DNA from: a virus
Strand: one strand, 5' to 3'
Length of the DNA stretch: 31,998 bases
Virus record (IMG/VR): IMGVR_UViG_3300022602_000284
Coordinates: 1-31,998 of that record
Part shown: positions 14,590 through 22,235 of the stretch, in pieces
Numbering within the stretch: position 1 is the stretch's first letter
Layout: each line of letters starts with the position of its first letter
The notes under the pieces: model-generated
The model's database searches: none
Seen by the model: only the letters and a program-made list of their open reading frames with translations
Told to the model about the DNA's origin: nothing
Program-made: the position numbers and the translations under genes

Positions 14590-15528
14590 TTACTCTCCCC
14601 CTAGTAGTCTTAACATCTTCTCTTGCTGGGCCTTGAAGTCTTCATCCTCGTATACGACAGGCGCATCGTTCTTTACTTTGCCCTGTACGACTTGGTAGTA
14701 GGCGAAGAAGCGTTGCCATAAAGGCTTGCCCGTCCCTACCTCATGCATGTTGCGTGGGTCGTTAAAGAACATCCGCATCGCCTTGAGGATCGTATAGCGG
14801 TCTGTACCCTCGCCCACATGCTTGTTAATCCAAGTCGCTACGTACTTGCTGTTAACCTGCGAGGACATATTCGGGGCAGCCTTGTTGGCTAGCTCGTAGA
14901 ACTCTGCGACCAGATCGTTGGTAGACCAAAGCTCTTCCGGCGTGTTGATACGATCTCGGGCAGCGTGTTGAGCCTTAACAGGCTTCTTGTACTTGGCGTT
15001 GAGCCGGGCCTGATGGTCTTCGACCTTTCCGACAGCCCCCACAACATCCTCACCACGCATTGCTGCTAGCCGTCTGATCTGGCTACGTGATTGTGGCTGA
15101 GTCTCTTCACCGTCTAGATCCCATCCCATGCTTTTCTCCTTTGAGGGGGCGATGCCCCCTATAGATACAACTACGTTAGTAGTTGTATCTATATTAGTAT
15201 TAGTATTAATAGCTTCTAGACTATTAGAAGATAGGTGCCCGCCTTTGCCGTGACCTGAAAATGGCATGTCGGTGCCGAGCAATTTCATGGCCTCTTCGGT
15301 GAATTTGAGTTGCGAAATCCACTGGCCGTTATTCTGCATACGGACAGTTCGGATGTACCTTGCTTCCTTCAATTCATTAATGGCAGATTGAAGAGCGTCC
15401 CGGCCTTCCAGGAACTCGTTGCTATTCTTCAAGTCATCTGCGGACAGCACTTTACCCTTTTCAGCATATAGCATGAAAAGAGCACGAGCCTTTAGTGATA
15501 ATTTTGGATTTGATAGAGCTGCTAACAT
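14590..15528 (-). CDS. Winged-helix replication initiator (lambda O / DnaD-like)
   Basis: A 312-residue protein. Residues 8-85 form a winged helix (L-S-L-K-A-R-A-L-F-M-L-Y, then L-S-A-D-D-L, then A-I-N-E-L-K-E-A-R-Y-I-R), the DNA-binding domain seen in phage initiators. A low-complexity Thr/Asn-rich linker follows (105-128). The C-terminal half (165-300) is helical and contains the W-I-N-K-H-V...M-R-M-F-F-N-D-P pattern of replication-type proteins. It precedes the loader and helicase, the lambda O-P order. The linker DNA holds a dense set of inverted repeats (15144-15230), a candidate origin. Its promoter P2 would give an mRNA starting at an AGGAGG ribosome site. Confidence 0.8.
   Translation of the reverse strand: MLAALSNPKLSLKARALFMLYAEKGKVLSADDLKNSNEFLEGRDALQSAINELKEARYIRTVRMQNNGQWISQLKFTEEAMKLLGTDMPFSGHGKGGHLSSNSLEAINTNTNIDTTTNVVVSIGGIAPSKEKSMGWDLDGEETQPQSRSQIRRLAAMRGEDVVGAVGKVEDHQARLNAKYKKPVKAQHAARDRINTPEELWSTNDLVAEFYELANKAAPNMSSQVNSKYVATWINKHVGEGTDRYTILKAMRMFFNDPRNMHEVGTGKPLWQRFFAYYQVVQGKVKNDAPVVYEDEDFKAQQEKMLRLLGGE
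15144..15230. other. Candidate replication origin: inverted repeats and AT-rich repeats in the initiator gene
   Basis: Three inverted repeats lie end to end. AGGGGGC-gat-GCCCCCT is at 15144-15160. A 14-bp perfect stem with the loop gtta is at 15161-15192. CTTCTA-gactat-TAGAAG is at 15213-15230. Between the last two is an AT-rich run with ATTAGT repeated and then ATTAAT. The block encodes the low-complexity linker of the initiator, as the lambda origin lies within gene O. Origin function is inferred from layout. Confidence 0.5.
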
Positions 15529-15544
15529 TTACCCTCCTACTGTT

Positions 15545-15574
15545 AGTTTAGCGTCTAGGTATACGGTTTGGCAA
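15545..15574 (-). promoter_or_regulatory. Predicted promoter (P2) for the initiator gene
   Basis: Minus strand TTGCCA (15574-15569), 18-nt spacer, TAAACT (15550-15545). The TAA of the -10 is also the stop codon of the membrane-protein gene. Predicted +1 is about 15538, so the mRNA would begin directly with AGGAGGG before the ATG at 15528. A palindrome GGTTTG-g-CAAACC (15565-15577) covers the -35, a possible operator. The 20-bp stretch 15538-15557 is repeated with two mismatches at 15823-15842. Confidence 0.55.
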
Positions 15575-15823
15575 ACCACGAACAGATCTTGGGTTTACTC
15601 CCGTGAAAAGCTGTTCGACAAGGTATGACAAAGTGAGCCCGACAAAAGTCGCAGCTAATGTGTAAACGGTGAGATATTTAACTCTCGTGTCTAGGTTTAG
15701 ACAAAATAGCAAAGAAAGTATAAGTGAGGCTAAACCTCTCCATTTACCTAAATTGATGATCAATCCTTCTATTGCAGTTAGCAAACATGCTGCTGCAAGC
15801 CCTGCCAATATAACTGTTGTCAT
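15548..15823 (-). CDS. Small membrane protein, possible holin
   Basis: A 91-residue protein with three probable membrane segments at about 2-20, 29-44 and 49-68, and a basic C-terminal tail (R-S-V-R-G-L-P-N-R-I-P-R-R). Size and layout fit a phage holin, but no endolysin gene is adjacent and holins cannot be told from other small membrane proteins by sequence alone. The ATG coincides with the predicted transcription start of P1, so it is likely translated from a leaderless mRNA. It sits at the boundary between tail and replication genes. An early membrane role such as superinfection exclusion is an alternative. Confidence 0.7.
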   Translation of the reverse strand: MTTVILAGLAAACLLTAIEGLIINLGKWRGLASLILSLLFCLNLDTRVKYLTVYTLAATFVGLTLSYLVEQLFTGVNPRSVRGLPNRIPRR

Positions 15824-15829
15824 ACTGTT

Positions 15830-15858
15830 AGTTTACTGTCTAAAAACTGCCTTGTCAA
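15830..15858 (-). promoter_or_regulatory. Predicted strong promoter (P1), leaderless
   Basis: Minus strand TTGACA (15858-15853), exactly 17 nt, TAAACT (15835-15830), then six bases to the ATG at 15823-15821. The predicted +1 is the A of the start codon. The -10 begins with the TAA stop of the tail gene. There is no Shine-Dalgarno. Leaderless transcripts with the -10 six to seven bases before the ATG are common in Actinobacteria. Confidence 0.65.
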
Positions 15859-18800
15859 TATCGAAGCCTTGACCCGCAGAATAACCGCTTGTAGGAGTGC
15901 AGCTTACGATGATGATTGCATATGCTGCTCCAGTGATAGTGCTTACTGGGAACGTGTTAGCGAGGTACGCCCAACGATTCAACACATTGATGTTGGTCGT
16001 TGCATCGCGTCCAGTAGGAGCAAGTGTATTAGCTGCACCAGTATCATCTACCGATGACGCAGTTAGTAACCCGGTAATGTTATCTGTGTACACTGGGATA
16101 GCTACGTTATTTGCGTTATACCAAGCAACGCCGAGAGTATACGAACCAAGAGATGCAGTATTAAACGGACGAATAGCTACAGAGCAATAGAATCCACCAC
16201 TAGGTTGTAGGTAGATCTTGCTTGTTTGAATTCCAAACCTAGGGCTTCCAGAGGATCCCGCAGTTGTTACTGCTCCATATGCTTGACCGTGAGTAACTGG
16301 GTCATTAAGTAATGTTCCTCCAGCAACTACTCTTGCGAGTGTTGAGTTAACGCTCTGCCATGTTCCAAGATCTTGTTCAAAAGAAGATGCTGGGAATAGT
16401 GAGTTAGGCAAGTCTTGAAAAGTATCGGTTGGATCCCCAACGTTAATTCTCCAGCTACTTCCTAGAGGAAAATAGTTTCCTACTGTATTGGTAAGACGTG
16501 AAAGCTTTACAACACTGTTATTAAAGTATGAACTCTTTCCACCATATGGGCTTTGAACCTTTGCTGCATATAATGATTTTGCTGTATTTAATGGGTTTAT
16601 AAGTGCTCTTGTAGTTGATAGCGTAGTATCTGCATAACCATTAATAATACGTCCATAGCTAGCTTGGCAACCATCAATATGAAACGAGGTCGAGGTAGAC
16701 CCTGAAGTATTAGTTATAGAAAGACTTACAGGTACCGTTGTTTGTCCTGGAGTTAATTGAATAACTGATGAGATCTCTGTCCAGTTAACAGCTTCGGTAG
16801 AAGGTACTGTATAGGTTGTACCGTTAAGTGTATATGTCCCTACAGCGCCATTAACATATGCAGAAACATAGAAGTCTTCGCCACCTGTTGCTGCCCAAGG
16901 CAGGTATGCAGTTGTTGTGACTGTGCCTGTAGTGGTATACGATAACTTTCCAAAGTGTGTTCCAAACAATGGGCTGTATGCACCATCAGATGTTACAGCT
17001 GTTAACGTACCACTAGTTGCTGTCCAATCTGTTGTGCTTAGCTCAAAAGAAGGGTTGTTAAAATAGTTGTAGACACTCTTAGTTTCCCAATAACAATCTG
17101 CAGGTGCATAGTATGGCTGTGTTGTTGGGTCTGTAGGAAATATTCCACCGCTTCCACCAAAGTATTGAGATGGAGAATACACTTCTTCGGCTAACACGCC
17201 ATCTATCCAATACTTATCATTAGCCTGGTTGTCAGAAAAGTAAATAGAGATCTTTGCTACAGGGTTTCCTACATCCACTGAGTATGGAGAGGTAAGCGTA
17301 GTTGCAAAAAGTTGTTGAGGTGTTCCACTCAAAGTTACTGCTGTAGATTCTACATAGTATTCTGTTGTTGGGTAGTAAATTCCATTAGAATCTTGAAGCA
17401 GTGTTGTTTGAAGTTCTGCTGTTGATTGGTTTGTAAACTCAACTCTTAGTATGGCGGTGCGTGCAGCAGATCCTGAAACCCATGCACTAAATGTCATAGT
17501 AACGTCCGGGTCTACAGCGATCCAATCACTTATATATGCAGCTGTACCTGTAGCTGTAGATGTTAATCGGCAAGCTCTAGTACCGTGAACAATTGCAGGA
17601 GTATTGCTGCTATCTGCAAGAAGAGTTCCGTTTAAAGCAGACCAGTCATACGTACCTAGTTCAAAGTCAGGATTAGAAACATAGTTCTCTCTATCGCCTG
17701 CCACTCTAATGCTTGTCTTTCTGGCGTCTTCATATTCAAAGCTTGTGTGGTATTCAGAGAACATAAAGAAGTCAAAGGCAAAGCGACTTGAAGAAGAAGA
17801 GGACGGGGTAACGGTTATCGTTACTGTAGCAAAGTATGCATTAAGCGGGGCCAACTGACCGTTTCTTCCGGAGTCAGACTTTGTCGTAAATTCAGACCAA
17901 GAAGCTGTCGTTGTTACTGATGTACCGGCAGACGTAGTACTTATCAAAGAACCGTACATGTTGTACCAGCTAATAGTTGCACTTACTGTAGCTGCATGGT
18001 CTAGGTGTTGCACCCAACCGCTAAATACATATCTTGTATTTCCTACAATAGGTACGCCATTAAGAAGCGGACTAACTGAGCCGCTAACGCCTAATGTTAC
18101 TGGGGTCGTAGCTGCAGTCGTTAGCTTTCCAAAACCAACAGCACGAGGTGGATAAGCAGTTTCATAAAATGCTGGGGGAACAGTAAGACCAGAACCTGAA
18201 TACGGTGCCTGTACCCATGTACCGCTCGAAGCAACCCAACGTCCTGTTGACTCTTCAAAAGAAGAATCATTATAATCAAGAAGAAGGTTGTGTCCTGGTG
18301 TAGAGTCGTTAGACCAGTGAGTTAGTGCGGAAGTATAGATACTAAGTCCTTGAGGGCTTCCTTTATACTTATTAATAACAAAACCAGCTGCTGATAAAGA
18401 CCGGTTATAGGAATCTCCTAAAGCATCTTCATATGCCATGCCGTAGCTTGGACCTTTATATTTAAGAAGGGAACTTGGAGTATACGCAGGATTATTATTA
18501 ACCATAAGTAGAGCAGCCTCTACTCGCATTTTATCATAGACAAATACGAAAGCATCTAAAATAGATACCAAGGTATTTGTAGAATCAACTTCTCCTGTAG
18601 CGTCTCCTATAGAATTTGCTTCGTTTACCCAAGCCTTGGGAAACCAAGAAGAGACCATGGTAAGTGTATCTTTATCACTGACTACTACTGCGTAGTCATC
18701 TCCGCAGTTGATCCACTTTGACCCATTAAAGATCCAAAGAGAATAGCTAATCTCAACATCAATAGGCGTGGTGTTAACATCTGTATAGCTTGTTGTAAAC

Positions 18801-19051
18801 GCTGAATATAATCCTCCTGCCAGCTTTACAGCATTAAGAGGGTTATCCAAACTTCCTGAATAGCTTTTAACTAGCATCCAGTTTGTAGGGGTAGGATCAT
18901 TAGGGTTAGGTGTAATCGGCTGCCAGTTTAGCTGCACTATTCCATAGTTTTGAGATACGGCAGTTAAGCCAGAGTCATAGTAGACGCTGACCGTAGATAC
19001 CTCACCGTACTTAAATCCGGAGCCATATCGCTGTGTACCAAACTTTGCCAT
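15833..19051 (-). CDS. gpI-like baseplate protein with four carbohydrate-binding-like modules (receptor-binding tail protein)
   Basis: A 1072-residue protein. Residues about 160-245 (Y-D-K-M-R, L-L-K-Y-K-G, Y-E-D-A-L-G, then K-Y-K-G-S-P-Q-G-L) resemble the tail protein I region that joins wedge to fibre. After it come four repeats, each opening with an [SN]-x-[SD]-F-E-x(4-6)-W motif: near 263, 461, 667 and 889. They extend roughly over 255-435, 456-625, 662-800 and 883-1072. Each looks like a beta-jelly-roll of the CBM4/9 type (a conserved G-x-x-Y...S-x-[WY]-[VI] and a D-G late in the repeat). This protein probably recognises host surface sugars. It follows the J-like wedge gene by 10 bases. 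Modules have diverged, so duplication is old. Confidence 0.8.
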   Translation of the reverse strand: MAKFGTQRYGSGFKYGEVSTVSVYYDSGLTAVSQNYGIVQLNWQPITPNPNDPTPTNWMLVKSYSGSLDNPLNAVKLAGGLYSAFTTSYTDVNTTPIDVEISYSLWIFNGSKWINCGDDYAVVVSDKDTLTMVSSWFPKAWVNEANSIGDATGEVDSTNTLVSILDAFVFVYDKMRVEAALLMVNNNPAYTPSSLLKYKGPSYGMAYEDALGDSYNRSLSAAGFVINKYKGSPQGLSIYTSALTHWSNDSTPGHNLLLDYNDSSFEESTGRWVASSGTWVQAPYSGSGLTVPPAFYETAYPPRAVGFGKLTTAATTPVTLGVSGSVSPLLNGVPIVGNTRYVFSGWVQHLDHAATVSATISWYNMYGSLISTTSAGTSVTTTASWSEFTTKSDSGRNGQLAPLNAYFATVTITVTPSSSSSSRFAFDFFMFSEYHTSFEYEDARKTSIRVAGDRENYVSNPDFELGTYDWSALNGTLLADSSNTPAIVHGTRACRLTSTATGTAAYISDWIAVDPDVTMTFSAWVSGSAARTAILRVEFTNQSTAELQTTLLQDSNGIYYPTTEYYVESTAVTLSGTPQQLFATTLTSPYSVDVGNPVAKISIYFSDNQANDKYWIDGVLAEEVYSPSQYFGGSGGIFPTDPTTQPYYAPADCYWETKSVYNYFNNPSFELSTTDWTATSGTLTAVTSDGAYSPLFGTHFGKLSYTTTGTVTTTAYLPWAATGGEDFYVSAYVNGAVGTYTLNGTTYTVPSTEAVNWTEISSVIQLTPGQTTVPVSLSITNTSGSTSTSFHIDGCQASYGRIINGYADTTLSTTRALINPLNTAKSLYAAKVQSPYGGKSSYFNNSVVKLSRLTNTVGNYFPLGSSWRINVGDPTDTFQDLPNSLFPASSFEQDLGTWQSVNSTLARVVAGGTLLNDPVTHGQAYGAVTTAGSSGSPRFGIQTSKIYLQPSGGFYCSVAIRPFNTASLGSYTLGVAWYNANNVAIPVYTDNITGLLTASSVDDTGAANTLAPTGRDATTNINVLNRWAYLANTFPVSTITGAAYAIIIVSCTPTSGYSAGQGFDIDKAVFRQ

Positions 19052-19061
19052 TTATTTTTCC

Positions 19062-20828
19062 TTAGATTCCGCCTGTGCAGTTGCTGATAAGGTTTGCAGC
19101 TGCTAGATATGGGATTTGGTTAGCAGCCAAAGTTATTGGCGCACTATGTACTGTCTCGTATACTGTAGACGAACCATCAGTGTTGAACTGAGTTGCGCTT
19201 GCAGATACCACTCCTTGGATTCCTTGAACAGCAGTTGTGATAACTGATAGTGGAATTACATCTCCAAATACGTTATTATCATAGTAGAAGATTCCTCCAG
19301 CACCTAACATAGCCTGATAGATTGCTAATTGAATATCAGAGTTTTTATATGAAGGTTCTACCGTTACGTTTAGTGTTAGGTAGATAGGTACATAGGTAGG
19401 AGGAAGCACTGTAAGAGTTGTTCCTAGCAAGATCTGATTAGCCATGGCAGTTTGAACACTATTCGCAAGTGAGTACCAGGCTAATGTAGGAGTTGTAGAG
19501 ATAACCACTCCGCCATAGTTATACGTACCTGTAACAGTACTTGTTACTGTAAATGTAGTTGATGTAGGCACCGAAGCAATCGTTACTCCCTGTAGGTTAT
19601 ACACAATAGGGGATACGCCGGTAATATTAACTACGTTTCCTATAGCCAACCCATGGGCAGTTGCAGTTGCGTATGTTACTACTGTTCCTGAACCAGATAC
19701 TCCAACAAGACTGGAGTCTGGAAATCCAGGAGTAGGTGAGTTATCATTTTGTGGCTGAACGTATAAAGTAACTGATGAGTACACTGCAGCTTGAGCACTT
19801 GCCTTACCTACTAGTGGTACTTGTAGCGCTAGGTTAGCATAATCATTCTGAGTAACTGCACGTCCTAGAGAAGATACCGCAGCCTTTGTTTTAGCTTTAA
19901 GCTGTGTTGCATCATCTGCATCCCCACCGCCGCTAGCAGGTAGTGCGTTGCTTACTGTAAAATATGTTGTTACTTGTGGGTCTAGGTTTCCAGGAACAAA
20001 TGTAAGTTCAGTAATAGCCAATGAGTTGACATTTCCTGCAGCACCTACGCTAGTCTGATAAAGACAGCTTACTAGTTGTCCACTAGTTGGGATTGAGCCG
20101 TGTACGCCATCTCCAAATACAATAGATAGAGTTCCATCTACATTCGTTGAAGTAGTAAATACTTGGTCTGTAGGACCCCACTCAAAGATATTATCTACAT
20201 ACGTCCAGGTACTAAAAGCAACGCCTTGTCCAACATACACGTGAATAGACGCATTGACAATTCCTACGTCTACAATAGGAAATACCTGACTTGGATTTCC
20301 AGTAGAAGTTCCAAGGTTAGATGGAAGTGGGACGTTATAGGTGCTGTCAATAAGGTCAGGACGATCGGTGTTGACCGTCTTACCTTCTGATGCAGGAAGT
20401 GTAATGGCTTGCCCAGGAACAATCGCTGTAGCAGCTGTCGTTGTTTCAAAGTAAACTTGAGAGTATAGTCCAAAAGAAAGAGGAGCCATAACCTGAGTAC
20501 CTACAGGTAAGCTAATAGTATTAGTACTCACGTTTGTAAAGGTAACCTGCACTGTGGCTGGGGTTGGTCCAGAGGGTGTGAAGTCATACAGATTAGCAAA
20601 GGACAAAAGAGTGTTACGCTGAATAGCGGTATCAATAGTGGTTTCATTCGCTACACGGTCAAGATAGTGGGACATGATGTCGCCCATATAGGAGAATGCC
20701 TCAACAAGAACATTGCCCAAATCGTTATAGTCACTAGGATCCCAAGCAGTACCTGTTCTGTTGCCAATAAGGGCAATCAAATCAGACTTAAGACTTGCAA
20801 AGTCTCTAGATGTGTAATCAATTTGCAT
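19062..20828 (-). CDS. Baseplate wedge protein, gpJ / T4 gp6-like
   Basis: A 588-residue protein. The N terminus (Y-T-S-R-D-F, D-L-G-N-V-L-V-E-A-F-S-Y-M-G-D) and central F-G-D-G-V-H-G with G-A-A-G-N-V-N match baseplate J proteins, which form the ring linking hub and fibres. Residues about 377-445 are an insert with A-H-G-L-A-I-G, V-N-I-T-G-V-S and T-F-T-V-T-S that resembles an insert in the sheath. The C-terminal part (450-588) is the usual J tail (I-Y-Q-A-M-L-G-A-G-G). It is followed by the gpI-like gene and preceded by the gp25-like gene, the order of many contractile tails. Confidence 0.9.
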   Translation of the reverse strand: MQIDYTSRDFASLKSDLIALIGNRTGTAWDPSDYNDLGNVLVEAFSYMGDIMSHYLDRVANETTIDTAIQRNTLLSFANLYDFTPSGPTPATVQVTFTNVSTNTISLPVGTQVMAPLSFGLYSQVYFETTTAATAIVPGQAITLPASEGKTVNTDRPDLIDSTYNVPLPSNLGTSTGNPSQVFPIVDVGIVNASIHVYVGQGVAFSTWTYVDNIFEWGPTDQVFTTSTNVDGTLSIVFGDGVHGSIPTSGQLVSCLYQTSVGAAGNVNSLAITELTFVPGNLDPQVTTYFTVSNALPASGGGDADDATQLKAKTKAAVSSLGRAVTQNDYANLALQVPLVGKASAQAAVYSSVTLYVQPQNDNSPTPGFPDSSLVGVSGSGTVVTYATATAHGLAIGNVVNITGVSPIVYNLQGVTIASVPTSTTFTVTSTVTGTYNYGGVVISTTPTLAWYSLANSVQTAMANQILLGTTLTVLPPTYVPIYLTLNVTVEPSYKNSDIQLAIYQAMLGAGGIFYYDNNVFGDVIPLSVITTAVQGIQGVVSASATQFNTDGSSTVYETVHSAPITLAANQIPYLAAANLISNCTGGI

Positions 20829-20830
20829 AG

Positions 20831-21223
20831 TTATCCCGCAATCGTTCCGTCGTAGTTAAGAATGTTAGAATTGACAGCTAGAGTCGTAGTTGTGCTGTCA
20901 GGTAAGTTTAGCGTAAGGGAGATCGTTTCTGTTCCCGAAAGACCTGAACCAGAGATAGACATAGCTGCAACAGTAACGCCTGGGATCCACTTAGCAATAG
21001 CTTGGCTAATTGCTTGGTGGATAGCCGCTTGGGATTCACCTTGGTTTTCAAACATTGCTGAAGACCAATCTACCCCATAGGTAGGTGTCATAGGACGTTG
21101 ACCTATGTTAGTAGATAGGAGAGTAACCACCTTATCTAGATAAATTTTGGCAGTGCTGTTTACTACCTGAACAGCACCCGTATCGGGATCAATCGTATAC
21201 GGATAGTTAATTGATGCGGTCAT
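20831..21223 (-). CDS. Baseplate wedge protein, gp25/gpW-like
   Basis: A 130-residue protein of the gp25-like family, which joins baseplate wedges to the sheath. The segment I-G-Q-R-P-M-T-P-T-Y-G-V-D-W is the family's G-[ET]-R-x-M-x-P-x-[FY]-G signature, followed by helix A-I-H-Q-A-I-S-Q-A-I and a beta-hairpin with I-S-L-T-L-N. The start at 21223 forms an ATGA overlap with the preceding gene; an alternative ATG at 21241 has no ribosome site. Despite the family name 'lysozyme', no catalytic residues are known for this group. Confidence 0.9.
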   Translation of the reverse strand: MTASINYPYTIDPDTGAVQVVNSTAKIYLDKVVTLLSTNIGQRPMTPTYGVDWSSAMFENQGESQAAIHQAISQAIAKWIPGVTVAAMSISGSGLSGTETISLTLNLPDSTTTTLAVNSNILNYDGTIAG

Positions 21224-21624
21224 GGCTCTATTCCAATCCATACTGGGTATTCAGGGTCTCCGGCAATAAACATGACCCATATATGTTGACCTACGGTAGG
21301 TAGGGCTGGAAGTACGGGGGTTGATTTAGCGGTAACGGTTAACGCAGGTATAGAAACTGTTACGGTTCCTCCCTGGGGATCTCCACCGGAGGCAGTTGTA
21401 GTTGCTGTGGTCAAGCTAGGGGCTATCTGAGAGGATAGGTGAGTTACAGGAAGAACTGCTGGAATCCAGTTAGTTACTTCTGTTCCATGAAGCTGTGGGA
21501 TCTGAACCTTAAGCTTGTACTTATTAAGAGGATCAGAGTTACTTACTACAATAGCCCTATAGATACCAAAGAACCTGTTGCGTCCTTGTGGGTCTAGTCC
21601 GTATTCAGACTCGTGTTGATTCAC
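21220..21624 (-). CDS. Baseplate hub/spike OB-fold protein, gp5/gpV-like
   Basis: A 134-residue protein. The OB-fold pattern is visible as F-F-G-I-Y-R-A-I-V, K-L-K-V-Q-I-P-Q-L and P-T-V-G-Q-H-I-W-V-M-F, ending Y-P-V-W-I-G, as in the N-terminal domain of T4 gp5 and related spike proteins. A Thr/Ala/Gly-rich insert at 70-100 separates the halves. There is no lysozyme domain or beta-helical spike, so the tip must be completed by other proteins. It overlaps both neighbours by four bases, placing it in the hub gene set. Confidence 0.82.
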   Translation of the reverse strand: MNQHESEYGLDPQGRNRFFGIYRAIVVSNSDPLNKYKLKVQIPQLHGTEVTNWIPAVLPVTHLSSQIAPSLTTATTTASGGDPQGGTVTVSIPALTVTAKSTPVLPALPTVGQHIWVMFIAGDPEYPVWIGIEP

Positions 21625-22235
21625 TTTAGCACCTTCCCGCTACTCTTAGCCACCCATTGTACAGTTCTTTTTACTGAGCCGATGTTCGGTGACGTACCTG
21701 CATACGGAGAGGCCCCTGTAACTGTGGGGACTGCAATGGAAGACTTGGCCGTAATAGCCGTAGGAGCAGTTACTCCATAGGTAGGAGACAGCTGTGAAGA
21801 GTTAGGTGATAGCTTATACTGGCTTAGAGTAGAGCCAGAAGCATCAAGTGATTGACCTGCAAGGTCATTCTGAACATTTCTGGTATCTGCATTCGTTGCA
21901 GCCTTAGGATTAGAATCACCAATAACGTCTGTTCCTACTATAAGATCCATCATGTAGTATGCAGGTGTTCCACCAAAAATGCTTTTGATAGATAAGACTG
22001 TCCAATAACCGGACATACCGTTTGGTAGGCCATCTAAATAAATAGGGTCATAAAGACTAAGGGTGGGGTGTCCAGCGATAGTGACTTCAGCTCTGTACTG
22101 GTACCTATGAGCATTGGAATAATCTTCTGCAATGGCTTGAGACTCAGCTAAGCTGGTACTTACCTCATATGTGTGGTGCTTTTTAAATATCGCTATCGGC
22201 GTATTAGTTGGACTGCTATTAGAAAAGTTACTCAT
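21621..22235 (-). CDS. Baseplate hub, C-terminal part (gpD/gp27-like domain)
   Basis: A 204-residue protein. Residues 45-105 (Y-R-A-E-V-T-I-A-G-H-P, then L-Y-D-P-I-Y-L-D-G, then W-T-V-L-S-I-K-S) resemble the second beta-barrel domain of late-control D / gp27 hub proteins, where 'G-x-P-x-L-x-x-G' precedes a beta sheet. The remainder (110-204) is Ser/Thr/Pro-rich and probably extended. The gene overlaps the preceding hub gene by four bases (ATGA), consistent with one hub protein split over two frames. The two parts would reassemble in the hub trimer. Confidence 0.7.
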   Translation of the reverse strand: MSNFSNSSPTNTPIAIFKKHHTYEVSTSLAESQAIAEDYSNAHRYQYRAEVTIAGHPTLSLYDPIYLDGLPNGMSGYWTVLSIKSIFGGTPAYYMMDLIVGTDVIGDSNPKAATNADTRNVQNDLAGQSLDASGSTLSQYKLSPNSSQLSPTYGVTAPTAITAKSSIAVPTVTGASPYAGTSPNIGSVKRTVQWVAKSSGKVLK

